A DNA stretch of 64,000 nucleotides from Streptomyces sp. NBC_01233 (GTDB taxonomy: Bacteria; Actinomycetota; Actinomycetes; Streptomycetales; Streptomycetaceae): positions 9,032,501-9,096,500 of the forward strand of contig NZ_CP108514.1 of assembly GCF_035989305.1 (NCBI RefSeq), read 5' to 3'. The notes under the pieces were generated by a model that did no database searches, was not told the origin of the DNA, and was given only the letters and a program-made list of their open reading frames with translations. This document shows, piece by piece, positions 53,381 to 62,323 of the stretch (its first letter is position 1; each line of letters starts with the position of its first letter). The position numbers and the translations under genes were made by a program.

Positions 53381-54028
53381 ATGACGGCCTGCTCCTTCCT
53401 GTTCCCTTCACCTCTTCTTCCTCCTTTCGTTTCGGCGTCCGGAAGAGGAGTGACGCGGGCTGCCTCCTTTGCCGTCATGGCGACGGTGCTGGCGGCCGCA
53501 GGACACCATCTGGTCTTCGGTGGCACGCCGTCGGCAAACTCATGTCTGATTGCCGCACTCGGACTGTTCGCCGCAGCCTTGCCGCGAGCCGGAAGGCCGG
53601 GCTCGCTGAGCATCGATCTGACTGCCATGGCCGTCGCCCAGGCAGTCACCTCCTGGTTTTTCACTCACCTCAGTGATGCCCCTGAGTCTGCGCTGGCCTC
53701 TTCCCACGACGGGCCGTGGGGCATGTCCTATCTCGCCCTGACTCTTGCCGTCGGCTGGGCACTGCACGCCGCCGACACCGCCTGCTTGTGGCTTGTGAGC
53801 GCGGTGCAGGAGGAGCTGGGCTCCTTGGCCGTAGGCCTGCGCGCTCTGTTCGTCCCCTGGATCAGCCCCACCAACGCGCAAGATCCGCGGCCGTTCAACG
53901 GTCTTCGAAGCGGCCCGAGGGGCGCATCCCTTCATGAAGTCCTCCTGGCCGACGCGCTGGTGCGCCGGGGCCCGCCTCGGCGTCATCGCCCGTGGCTGCC
54001 TGACGCTTCGGCAGTCGTGAGGCCATAG
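53381..54028 (+). CDS. Integral membrane protein of unknown function
   Basis: 215 residues with about four hydrophobic helices: AASFAVMATVLAAAGHHLVF, ANSCLIAALGLFAAALP, DLTAMAVAQAVTSWFFTHL and MSYLALTLAVGWALHAADTA. The C-terminal 60 residues are Arg/Pro-rich and cytoplasmic in appearance. The layout is like small Streptomyces membrane proteins next to copper or stress genes, but I cannot name a family. The start is uncertain: the ATG at 53381 or a GTG 17 codons on. Confidence 0.65.
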   Translation: MTACSFLFPSPLLPPFVSASGRGVTRAASFAVMATVLAAAGHHLVFGGTPSANSCLIAALGLFAAALPRAGRPGSLSIDLTAMAVAQAVTSWFFTHLSDAPESALASSHDGPWGMSYLALTLAVGWALHAADTACLWLVSAVQEELGSLAVGLRALFVPWISPTNAQDPRPFNGLRSGPRGASLHEVLLADALVRRGPPRRHRPWLPDASAVVRP

Positions 54029-54221
54029 GCGCCCACGCATCCCGACCCGGCTTCGCCATCAAGCAGGTTCGGCTGAGGGGAGACCCTTCCCGGCTCGCTG
54101 ACGATGCCGGGGTCATGCCTGTGCGCCCGTTGTCGTTGTCCTCGGCCTGGCCGTAATCCAGCACTTGTGTGGTGGCAGACCGGTCACGGCCCCGTGAGTG
54201 ATCCGAGCAGCAGGAGCCCAT

Positions 54222-55313
54222 GTGACCACCCAACGCATCGACGTGATCCACCCTGCCGACATGCGCCCGACAGACGTAGAACTGTGGGGCGAGCTGCGGG
54301 CCAGGACAGCACCCGTGGCCAATCCCTTCATGAGCCCCGAGTTCTGCCAGGCGGTCGGCCGTGTCCGGCCGGGTGCCAGGGTCGCGGTGGTGCGCCAGGA
54401 CGGCGAGCCCGCCGGCTTCTTCCCCTTCGAGCGCGGCCGGTGGAGCCGCGGCCGCGCGATCGGCCTGGGCGTCTCCGACTCCCAAGGGGCTGTCCTCCAC
54501 CCTGACCTGCACCTGGATCCGCACGAGCTGCTGCGAGCCAGTTCCCTGAGCGTCTGGGAGTTCAACCATCTCGAAAGCGGCCAGGACTTGTTCCTCCCCT
54601 TCGCCACAGGGCGCTTCGCCTCGCCCGTCATCGACGTCCCTGGCGGCTACACCCACTACGAAAACCTGCTCCGAACAGGCTCCCGCAAGTTCCTCAAAAC
54701 GACGCTGGCACAGGATCGCCGCCTGGGACGGCACGTCGGACCGCTGAAGTTCGTATTCGACGAACGGAACCCGGCCGCCTTGCGGACGCTGATGGCGTGG
54801 AAATCCGCCCAGTACCGCCGAACAGGCCGACGCGACCGGTTCGCCCAAACCTGGATCAACAACCTGGTGCGCATCCTCGCCGACACCACCGAACCCGCCT
54901 GCACGGGCGTGCTGTCGGTGCTCTACGCAGGTGACAGGCCTGTCGCCGCGCACTTCGGACTGCGCTCGCGCACCGTCCTGTCGTGCTGGTTCCCCGCGTA
55001 CGACCGGAACTTCGCCAAGTTCTCCCCCGGTCTCGTTCTCCATCTCCGCATGATCGAGGCAGCCGCTGCCGCCGGCATCGAAATGCTCGATCTCGGCAGG
55101 GGTGATGCCGCCTACAAGGATTCCCTCAAAACACGGGAGCTCATGGTGCATGAAGGCGCCCTTCTGCGGCCCAGGCCGGGTGCGGCTGTCCACTGGCTCA
55201 GCCGCGAGCCGTCACGTGCTGTCCGCCGCTTCGTGAGAGAGCGACCCCAACTCAAGGCCGCAGCCGTACGCACCCTGGAGACAATCGGCAAGATGCGTGA
55301 CCCCCGCCCCTGA
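54222..55313 (+). CDS. BioF2-like (CelD-type) GNAT acyltransferase
   Basis: 363 residues from a GTG at 54222, chosen because AGGAG lies eight bases upstream. N-terminal half: NPFMSPEFCQAVGRVRPGAR, VVRQDGEPAGFFPFERGR. C-terminal half is a GNAT/FemAB-like fold: RRDRFAQTWINNLVRILA, VLYAGDRPVAAHFGLRS, LSCWFPAYDRNFAKFSPGLV and IEMLDLGRGDAAYKDSL. This is the pattern of acetyltransferases once annotated as cellulose biosynthesis protein CelD, acting on cell-surface sugars or peptides. Substrate unknown. It ends before a strong convergent terminator. Confidence 0.85.
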   Translation: MTTQRIDVIHPADMRPTDVELWGELRARTAPVANPFMSPEFCQAVGRVRPGARVAVVRQDGEPAGFFPFERGRWSRGRAIGLGVSDSQGAVLHPDLHLDPHELLRASSLSVWEFNHLESGQDLFLPFATGRFASPVIDVPGGYTHYENLLRTGSRKFLKTTLAQDRRLGRHVGPLKFVFDERNPAALRTLMAWKSAQYRRTGRRDRFAQTWINNLVRILADTTEPACTGVLSVLYAGDRPVAAHFGLRSRTVLSCWFPAYDRNFAKFSPGLVLHLRMIEAAAAAGIEMLDLGRGDAAYKDSLKTRELMVHEGALLRPRPGAAVHWLSREPSRAVRRFVRERPQLKAAAVRTLETIGKMRDPRP

Positions 55314-55430
55314 ACAGCACCGCACCAGCGCCGAGACACCTTCCATGACCGGCTGATCGTTTCGGAATGCCGCTGACTGGTTCGCTACGAGGTCCGGTTC
55401 GTCTTCTGCGACGACAAAGGCGAGCCGTCG

Positions 55431-55465
55431 GGCTCGACTGCGGTCGCGGGGACCGCAGTCGAGCC
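55431..55465. terminator. Bidirectional terminator between convergent genes
   Basis: Perfect 15-bp stem GGCTCGACTGCGGTC (55431-55445), loop GCGGG, complement 55451-55465. It lies between the acyltransferase (plus) and the HupE-type gene (minus). Confidence 0.85.
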
Positions 55466-55471
55466 GGGCTG

Positions 55472-56527
55472 CTACTCGACGGGGCGTGAGCGGGGGTCGG
55501 CCCACCAGTCAAGGGTGAACGTCTTCAGGGCGTCGAGGTCAAACGGGGTACAGCTCAGCGTGCGGTAGGCGTTGACGGCCTTGAAGGCCTCTTTCTGGGC
55601 AGGGGCGGGTCCGGCAACGACGCGGCCGGACAGCGGGTCGGTGACATAGTTCCGCAGTGCGTCCAGTTCGGCTGCTTCGAGCTGGGGCCGGTACTGGACG
55701 ATGATGAAACCGTCGCCGATGATGTGGCCGAATGCGGATTCGGGGGCCGGCTGGTCGGGCTCGGTGAACTGCACCTTCGGGTGGCCGGAGTCACCCACGA
55801 ACGACTCGGTGCGATCGCGGACCTGGCAGTGATTCAAGGCCTGCGCGCTCTCGGGCGGGTTGCCGACGACCACCAAAATTGCGGCAGCCACTACGCCGCA
55901 TGCCACGAGCGCGGCTTGTGCGCCTTGCAGCACGCGCTTGGCGGGGCGGAACCGGGTAGGGAGCCTGCGGGCGGCCGCAGCGAGGGCGATGAATGCGACG
56001 ATCGCGATCATCTGCCCCATCTCCACGCCGAGGTTGAACGCCAGCACCCGCAGGACCTTGCCGTCCTCCGGCAAGTTCAGGTCCTGCAAGCGAGTGGCCA
56101 GGCCCAGCCCGTGGATGAGGCCGAAGCCGGCGACGGTGGGGGCGAACCAGCGGCGGTGTCCCGCGCCGAGCAGGCCGACCACGCCGGTGAAGACCAGGCT
56201 GAGCGCGATCACGACGTCGACGGCGACCGGGTTTACTCGCCAACCGGCGAGTGTGGCGATCAGCAGGGTGGTGCTGTGGCCCAGGGCGAACAGGCTGATC
56301 AGCCCGGCGGCGCGGCGGGCCGAGCCGGCCAGAAGGAGAACGGCGCCGACGAAGAGCAGGTGGTCCCATCCCAGCAGCATGTGCGTGGTGCCCAGCCAGA
56401 CGAACTCCGGTGCGCTCTTGCCGGCCGCGGGGCCGATGCCGTGCGCGGACGCCGACGGCGCGGACGCTGCAAGGAGCAGGGCTGTCAACGATATGAGAGC
56501 AGCACCTCGGTGTTGTGGGTTGAGCAT
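55472..56527 (-). CDS. HupE/UreJ-family membrane protein fused to a DUF3105-like domain
   Basis: 351 residues. Signal peptide LISLTALLLAASAPSASAHG, then the HupE/UreJ signature HMLLGWDHLLFVGAVLLL with conserved His and Asp, FALGHSTTLLIATLAG and GFGLIHGLGLA, making about six membrane helices (to residue 220). The C-terminal 120 residues (GHIIGDGFIIVQYRPQLEAA, LSCTPFDLDALKTFTLDWWA) resemble DUF3105 and probably face outside. HupE proteins are metal (nickel or cobalt) permease candidates. The start is the ATG at 56527; the frame is open upstream to 56974 but that part is not membrane-like. The fusion of the two parts is unusual to me. Confidence 0.82.
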   Translation of the reverse strand: MLNPQHRGAALISLTALLLAASAPSASAHGIGPAAGKSAPEFVWLGTTHMLLGWDHLLFVGAVLLLAGSARRAAGLISLFALGHSTTLLIATLAGWRVNPVAVDVVIALSLVFTGVVGLLGAGHRRWFAPTVAGFGLIHGLGLATRLQDLNLPEDGKVLRVLAFNLGVEMGQMIAIVAFIALAAAARRLPTRFRPAKRVLQGAQAALVACGVVAAAILVVVGNPPESAQALNHCQVRDRTESFVGDSGHPKVQFTEPDQPAPESAFGHIIGDGFIIVQYRPQLEAAELDALRNYVTDPLSGRVVAGPAPAQKEAFKAVNAYRTLSCTPFDLDALKTFTLDWWADPRSRPVE

Positions 56528-57195
56528 GCGTGACCTTTCAGGAGGCAGGCACATTCGTGGCGCCACGGCAGCAGGGCATCGCCGAGATCCGCCATCGCCT
56601 GGCCCGTTCCTCGGGTGGCGACGGGCCGCGGCAGACCATGCGCGCGAGAGCACGGAGGCCGGTCTGAGATGCGTGGTGTGGCGCTGCAAGCCGGCCTCGT
56701 GGTGGGTCAGCCTGGCTCCGCGCCGGGCGAGCATATCCGTCATCGCGCAAGGCTTGTCAGGCTTGGCTCGCCGGTGGCCAGCGAGGTCGGTGCCCGGGCG
56801 CGACGGCCGGGCCGGCGAGGTTGTACCCGTCCGAGATCGGCGCCAGCCTGCAGACGGCCGGGGCACCGGCGAGGGTGACCTCGCCCGGCACGACCCCGTG
56901 GGCAGTACAACCCACAGGGAGGAGATGCTGAGGGTGGTTCGGTTCGGCCTCGGCAGCGCCGTGTGGGACTCCAACTCGACATCGGCGGCCGCAGAGACGG
57001 AGGCCAGAAGGAGGGCATCGGCTGCGAGGGCCGAAGCGGCGACGGTGCGGGTGATGAACGGGGTGCGGTTCCTGGTGTTCTACGTGTTCGCTCCCCCCAT
57101 CGCATCCGGAGACGACTGGAGGAGTAAGGATGTCCTGTTCAGCAGCCCGTGTAACTCCCGAGACTGACCGATGCCCGACCGGGCCCGGACCGCTG
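56528..57195. other. Stretch with a possible secreted-protein remnant
   Basis: On the minus strand near 56980-57060 a signal-peptide-like run is readable (ITRTVAASALAADALLLASV, then SAAADVE), but it has no start codon and a TAG lies just upstream. Nothing else is recognised. It may be the decayed 5' end of a secreted protein. Confidence 0.35.
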
Positions 57196-58361
57196 TCACA
57201 CGATGCGCAGCACCGGCCTGGTGTCGGGATTACCCAGGAGCTGTCGGACACGGGCCGGATACCACCCGAGCTCCTCAGCCAGACGCGGAATCGTGAGCCC
57301 CTTCTCCCGTTCGGCGAGTTCGTACGCCTGAATGAGGAGCGAGGGTTGCTCACCGGGGAATCCTTCGACGGGCTCGGCGGTGAAGCCCGGCTGCCCGTCC
57401 AGGGCCCGCAGGCGCTGGTAGCCGCGGCTCGCGGTCGCGTCGGAGATCATGCCCAGCTCCCGGCAGCGGTAGATGAGCGAATCGACGCCGACTCCCCAGA
57501 CGCGGCGGATCTCGGTGAGCTGCGCAAGATCGAGGCGCTGGGGCAACAGCGGGGCGATGCTCGCCGCCGGGGTGAGGAATTCAGCGGCGAACGCGTCCGC
57601 TTCGCGCTCCTGTCTGCTGTCGCCGGTGGCGTCGCCGTGCAGAACGAGGTGACCGAGCTCGTGCGCGGCCGTGAAGCGGTGGCGGTACACGTCGTTGGTG
57701 CGGTTGGGGGTGAGGATCGCCACGGGCCGGGCCGGGCCGAGCGGGAGGAGAAGGCGTCGACCGTGTGTGCAGCCTCGTCCGCCGTCGGAAGGACGACCAC
57801 GATCCCGTGGGCTTCCATCCGTCGGACCAGATGGGTCACCGGGCCGTCCCCGAGGCTCCACCGCCGCCGAAGTTCGCGTGCGGCCGCCGCCGGATCGAAG
57901 GGCAGGCCGAGGCCGGGTTGGACCTCCCCGCCAGCGAAGCCGGGCAGGTCGACGGGCGGGAGCTGGACCCGCTTCTCCAGGGCGTACGTCAGTTCCCAGA
58001 CCTGTTCGGCGAAGGCGAGGGCGCGCTCGCGCTGTGCCTTGGGCGTGCTGCGCAGAGCGCGGAAGTGCGCCATAGAGGCGTCGAGCCGGTTGCTGGGCCG
58101 GCCGGCGATGAAGAAGGGCATGGGTACGTCAAGCGTGGCGGCGAGCCGGGGGAGGAGGTCCGGCCGAGGCTTCGACACGCCCGTCTCGTACTGCCCCACC
58201 GCAGCAGGCGTCACGCCGAGGTGCTCGGCCACATCCTTCTTGGTCATCCCCGCCAGCCGTCTCGCCTGGGTGAGGCGCGTGGGGTCGAAGGCGTCGTAGA
58301 CGGCGCGCGGAGTTGCACGGCGGTCGGTCGTGCCGGGGAGCAGGGGCTGTTCAGTCTTCAT
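57196..58361 (-). pseudogene. Xre - ImmA/IrrE fusion protein, frameshifted
   Basis: The N-terminal part (58361 to about 57735) has an Xre helix-turn-helix: RLAGMTKKDVAEHLGVTPAA, VGQYETGVSKPRPDLL. A third copy of GGCCC in the run at about 57729-57743 then breaks the frame. The downstream frame carries the ImmA/IrrE zinc-protease domain with HExxH in RFTAAHELGHLVLHGDATGD and EADAFAAEFLTPA, and ends PVLRIV at 57196. With two GGCCC copies the join reads SARPVAILTPNRTND in frame, a protein of about 387 residues. Such fusions sense stress by cleaving a repressor. Its ATG overlaps the end of the upstream partner gene by 11 bases. Confidence 0.85.
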
Positions 58362-59135
58362 CGTCCTCGTTGGCCAGTGGTTCGATCGGGTCCTGCTCGG
58401 TCATGGGGGACGTCTCGCTTCTCCTCCACGTCCGGCCTCGCGAACAGCAGGGCACGGGCTGCTCGCCCGCATCGAAGCTGACGTGCTCCGGAGCCGTGGC
58501 TCGCTGCGGAACAGCGCTGAGCCTACGCCGACTCGGCGTGGCCGACAGGGGGAGGGGCTCGGGAGTGGTGACCCACTCGAGGCTGCCCTGGTCGTCGATG
58601 AGGGAGGCGACTCCCCAGTACGGCTTGAGCAAGCCGTGGGGGTTGCAGGCGTACGGAACGAGCACCAGGCGGGTGCCTTCGGGGAGGGCCGCCAGTTTCG
58701 GCCGGACCTCGATTCCGCCGGGGCCGAGCTCGTGGTCGTCGAAGAGCATCGACTGGCTCGGCTCGGGCGCGAAGGTGAGATGAACGGGCCCACGGACGGC
58801 AGCTTCGCCTGCCGGGCGCTGATGTCCTCAGTGGCGAAGCGGAACGGGTAGAGCAGCCCACGCTCAAGGTGAACGAGGTTGAAGGGGAAGTCGTTCGGCT
58901 TGAAGATCGTCGCACCCTCGACGTCCTCGAACTGCCGGGCCACCTGTCGAAACGAACCAGGCCAGCGAGTCCCTCCGTAGGGGTGGTTGGTCCCGACATC
59001 GCCTTCGTGCTGAGCGGCTTGGGCGTTTGCCTGCATGTCGACGAGCGCCTGGCCGAGCCGTTCCTGAACGAGCTCGACCCGATCCTTGCCGAACAGGCTC
59101 ACAGCCCAGGGAGGTTGTGCGTGGTTCGCGTTCAC
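58351..59135 (-). pseudogene. Conserved partner gene of the Xre-ImmA protein, frameshifted
   Basis: From a GTG at 59135: NANHAQPPWAVSLFGKDRVE, QRLGQALVDMQANAQ-like helix, RQFEDVEGATIFKPNDFPF and RFATEDISARQAKLPS. Near 58775 one base is missing and the frame continues as VHLTFAPEPSQSMLFDDHEL, VPYACNPHGLLKPYWGVASL, ending ANEDDED at 58351. Joined, it is about 260 residues. The gene overlaps the Xre-ImmA start, which suggests a two-gene module. Its function is unknown; in position and size it could be the toxin or target of the downstream protease. Both genes carry single small indels. Confidence 0.7.
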
Positions 59136-59435
59136 CGGTCCTTCCCGATGAGGCACTTCCGAATGAAGCACAGGAACACGCCTAGCGCTTTAGTCTATCG
59201 CGGCTATCGTGCACAACTGCTTCATTGGTTGACCTCTCGGGTGCCGGGATGGCGGCCCGGGACCTTGCGGGCTATGGCAGGTGAGCGGATGCGACACCCA
59301 TGCCCGAGTTCGTGAGCTGCGCATGGTGACCACGAACGCCTTGAAGGTGCCTCGGCGCGGTCGGCCGCACCCCGCACCTCCCCGCGTCGGTGACGACGTA
59401 GTCAGGCGCGTCCTGCTGGGGAAGCGCCTGTTCGG

Positions 59436-60023
59436 CTAGCTGCCGAGTTGGCCGGCGGTGGCGGCGACGGGGATCGGGATCTCGAAGTGGACGGTCCCGT
59501 ATCCGCCGTGCTCGCCCGTCGTCCGCGCGTCGCAGACCTCGTCGGCCATGCCGCGCCAGAAGGCTTCCGCGCCGGGGATGTCGACGTTCGTGTGCAGGTA
59601 GACGGTGTCGTATCCGGAAACGCCTGCGGCGAACTCGCAGGCGGCCCTCACCATGGCACGGGCCAGTCCGTGCCTGCGGTGGTCCGGGCGCACGTACACC
59701 CGTAGGAGCTGGGCCGTGCGCCCGGACGGGTAGCGCTCGGTGAGCCAACGGGGGTGCGGGGGGTGGGCGGGGCCCCGGGAGTTCAGGGCGGTGGTGGCGA
59801 CCACCTCTTCGCCCAGGACCGCCACGACGAGGGTGTGGCGCGGGTGTGAGAGGTAAGTGTGCTGGATGTCGACGACGTCGTCGTGCCACTGGGGTACGTA
59901 CCCGTAGTCGAACTCCCGGTAGAACGTGTCGAGCATGACGCTCCGCGCGCCCGGTACGTCCTCGGGCCTGGCGTGCCGTACCGAGTACGGCCCGATCTCT
60001 TGACTTGCTGGCAGGTCTCTCAT
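59436..60023 (-). CDS. GNAT-family N-acetyltransferase
   Basis: 195 residues from an ATG at 60023 (RDLPASQEIGPYSVRHARPE). The acetyl-CoA motif A is clear: AQLLRVYVRPDHRRHGLARA (R/QxxGxG-type loop written as RRHGLA), followed by FAAGVSGYDTVYLHTNVDI and AFWRGMADEVC. It would acetylate an amine; the substrate is unknown. It is divergent from the ATP-grasp gene across 183 bases that contain a 12-bp inverted repeat, so it may share regulation with the biosynthetic operon. Confidence 0.87.
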   Translation of the reverse strand: MRDLPASQEIGPYSVRHARPEDVPGARSVMLDTFYREFDYGYVPQWHDDVVDIQHTYLSHPRHTLVVAVLGEEVVATTALNSRGPAHPPHPRWLTERYPSGRTAQLLRVYVRPDHRRHGLARAMVRAACEFAAGVSGYDTVYLHTNVDIPGAEAFWRGMADEVCDARTTGEHGGYGTVHFEIPIPVAATAGQLGS

Positions 60024-60067
60024 GGCTCGGTGGCTCCCTTCCGGCACTCCGGTCTCGTGAGCGGCAG

Positions 60068-60114
60068 GCTACCGGAAATCCGACCTATTGGAAATGAAAA
60101 CTATTTCCGGTAGC
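60068..60114. promoter_or_regulatory. Operator-like inverted repeat in the divergent promoter region
   Basis: Perfect 12-bp arms GCTACCGGAAAT (60068-60079) and ATTTCCGGTAGC (60103-60114), with a third half-site GGAAAT at 60090-60095. The core GGAAATGAAAACTATTTCC is itself a 6-7-6 palindrome. The sequence is A+T-rich compared with its surroundings. A binding site for a regulator of both flanking units is likely. Confidence 0.7.
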
Positions 60115-60206
60115 TTCCTCCTCGGTTCGGTGCGGGCGCCTTCTGTCTGGCGGTCCGCTTCGCAGGTATGCCCCGCGGTCGCGGCGGCATTTCGAGAGGA
60201 AGTCCT

Positions 60207-61493
60207 TTGGCGCATCTGCTGGTTGTCGAGAGCTGGGTGGGGTCGATGAGCAGGCTGCTGCCCAGGGCGATCCGTGAAGGCGGGCACGAGTTCACCTTCG
60301 TCACCCGCGACCTGCACCACTACCTTCGCGGCGCCGGATCCGACGGCCCGCACCCCCTGCTCGCGGCGCGCAACATCATCACCGCGGACACCAACGACAT
60401 CGACGAGCTGCTGCCCCACCTGGAACGGCTGCACGCGGTGCTCGCCTTCGATGGGGTTGTCTCCTCGTGCGACTACTACCTGCCGGCCGTGGCCCGGATC
60501 GCCGAGCGGCTGGGCCTGCCCGGCTCGGCCGCCGAAGCCGTCGAGGCAGCCTGCCGCAAGGACCTGACCCGCCGGGTGCTGGCCGAGGCCGGCGTGCCAG
60601 GCCCCCGCTTCGCGCTCTGCGCGGACGCCGTGCAGGCCGCGGCCGCCGCCCGGGAGATCGGCTATCCGCTGGTGGTCAAGCCCGTGGACCTGTGCGCCGG
60701 GATGCTGGTCCGCGAGGTCCGAGACGAGCGGGAGCTGGAGCTCGCCTGTCGGGCGCTCGCCGAGTTCCCGGTGAACGCGCGCGGCCAGGAACGGATGCCC
60801 GTCGTGCTCCTCGAAGAGCTGCTCACCGGCCCCGAAGTCAGTGTCGAGACCGTCTCCTTCGGCGGTGTCACGGGCGTGGTCGGAGTCACGGACAAGAGCA
60901 TCGGCGGTGCGCCAGCCTTCATCGAGACCGGCCACATGTTCCCGGCCGCGGTCGCGCAGGTCTCGGAGCGGGAGGCCGTCGACACGGCCGTGGCCGCGAT
61001 CAAGGGCCTCGGTCTGGACCACGTCGTGTGCCACACCGAGATCAAACTGACCCCCGAGGGGGCCAAGCTGGTTGAGGTCAACCCCCGCCCCGCGGGCAAC
61101 CGGATCACCGAGCTGGTCCGCCACGTCACGGGCATCGATCTGGCCGCAGCCTGCGTGGACGTCGCCCTCGGTCAGACGCCGGATCTCACGCCGCGCCCGA
61201 CCGGCGTGCAGAGCGCCGCGATTGCCTTTCTGCTCCCCGACGCCACCGGCACCCTCACCGGGATCCAGGGCGCAGACGAGGTTCGGGCTCAGTCCGAAGT
61301 GCTGGAGCTCACCCTGGCCGAGCCGGGTCGTTCCGTACGTGCTGCGACCAGCAACAACGAGTACCTCGGCCACATCATGACCGCCGACACGCGGGGCAGC
61401 GGGGCCCGGGAGGCCGCCGAGCGGCTCCTGGCGCACCTGCACCCCACCTACGAAGAGTGTTCGGCCGAGCTGCCCTCGGCGGTGCCCGCATGA
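60207..61493 (+). CDS. ATP-grasp ligase
   Basis: 428 residues from a TTG at 60207 with GAGAGGAAG upstream; the frame extends 13 codons further without similarity. Opening AHLLVVESWVGSMSRLLPRA. The ATP-grasp core follows: PGSAAEAVEAACRKDLTRRV, IGYPLVVKPVDLCAGMLVRE (ATP-binding Lys), PVVLLEELLTGPEVSVETVS, and the metal ligands in VCHTEIKLTPEGAKLVEVNP with RPAGNRITELV. It would form an amide or peptide bond between a carboxylate and an amine. First gene of an operon in which every junction is an ATGA or GTGA overlap. Confidence 0.88.
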   Translation: MAHLLVVESWVGSMSRLLPRAIREGGHEFTFVTRDLHHYLRGAGSDGPHPLLAARNIITADTNDIDELLPHLERLHAVLAFDGVVSSCDYYLPAVARIAERLGLPGSAAEAVEAACRKDLTRRVLAEAGVPGPRFALCADAVQAAAAAREIGYPLVVKPVDLCAGMLVREVRDERELELACRALAEFPVNARGQERMPVVLLEELLTGPEVSVETVSFGGVTGVVGVTDKSIGGAPAFIETGHMFPAAVAQVSEREAVDTAVAAIKGLGLDHVVCHTEIKLTPEGAKLVEVNPRPAGNRITELVRHVTGIDLAAACVDVALGQTPDLTPRPTGVQSAAIAFLLPDATGTLTGIQGADEVRAQSEVLELTLAEPGRSVRAATSNNEYLGHIMTADTRGSGAREAAERLLAHLHPTYEECSAELPSAVPA

Positions 61494-62323
61494 CCGCACC
61501 CACCCTCCACGAGCCCGCCGTACGCACCCTCGACCAGCTCATTGCGCACGTCCGCGCCGGTGGCTACGGTCCCGACCCCGCCCAGGAACGCATCGCGCTC
61601 GCCTTCACCACCGCTCAGGCAGTCCGCCATGCGGGGCGCAGCAGTGGTTACCGCAACGAGGTCCTCAGCCTGCGCCTGCACGCGGCGGTCGGATCCTGCG
61701 CCGTGGAACCGGGGGCACTGCCCGCGGCGGCACTCGACGACTGTGTCGGGGCCTCGGTGGCCGAGCTCCTCGACCACCGCCTGCTTGCCGTACGGATCGC
61801 CGCGCTCGACGCCTACCTCGCCCACGTGCGCCCCCACACTCCCGACCACGGCGCCCGCCCATACGCCCTCCCCGCCGGCGGCTCCCTCCAACGGTCCCAG
61901 GCCAGGGCCCGCGCCGTCGTCGATCTGCTGCCCGCGACCCGCCCGCGCCGTGTCCTCGTCATCGGCGTGGTCAACTCCCTGCTGGAGCAGTTGCGCGAGC
62001 GCGGCCTGGGCTACGTGCCCTGCGACCTCAAGGGCGGCGCCACCGAATGGGGCGAGCCCGTCCTGACCGATGCTCTCGCGGAACTCGAGGACTGCGACGC
62101 GATCCTCGCCTCGGGCATGACCCTGGGGAACGGCACCTTTCAGCCGCTGCTCGAGCATGCCGTGGCCACCGACAAGCCCCTGGTCATGTTCGCCCAGACC
62201 GGCAGCGCGATCCTGCCGAGGTTCCTCGGGGCCGGGGTAAGTGCCATTTCCGCCGAGCCGTACCCCTTTTTCTGGCTCGACGGCGGTCCCGGAGTCATCC
62301 ACCGCTACGGAGGCACCCGGTGA
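61490..62323 (+). CDS. DUF364-like Rossmann protein (putative metal-chelation family)
   Basis: 277 residues; its ATG overlaps the ATP-grasp stop (ATGA). N-terminal part LAFTTAQAVRHAGRSSGYRN and LPAAALDDCVGASVAELLDH. C-terminal Rossmann-like part RRVLVIGVVNSLLEQLRERG, DCDAILASGMTLGNGTFQPL, LVMFAQTGSAILPRFLGAGV. The TGMTLxNGT-type motif and overall order fit the DUF4213/DUF364 family, whose structure led others to suggest heavy-metal chelation. In this operon it may act in synthesis or loading of a small product. No catalytic assignment is possible from sequence. Confidence 0.72.
   Translation: MTAPTLHEPAVRTLDQLIAHVRAGGYGPDPAQERIALAFTTAQAVRHAGRSSGYRNEVLSLRLHAAVGSCAVEPGALPAAALDDCVGASVAELLDHRLLAVRIAALDAYLAHVRPHTPDHGARPYALPAGGSLQRSQARARAVVDLLPATRPRRVLVIGVVNSLLEQLRERGLGYVPCDLKGGATEWGEPVLTDALAELEDCDAILASGMTLGNGTFQPLLEHAVATDKPLVMFAQTGSAILPRFLGAGVSAISAEPYPFFWLDGGPGVIHRYGGTR

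Noticed and set aside
57130..58299. Plus-strand 389-codon frame
   Set aside because: Antisense to the Xre-ImmA gene, which has clear HTH and HExxH motifs.
60090..60108. Definite Zur or DmdR1 box
   Set aside because: The match to the Zur consensus is partial and the iron-box consensus is not met, so it is reported only as a palindrome of unknown regulator.
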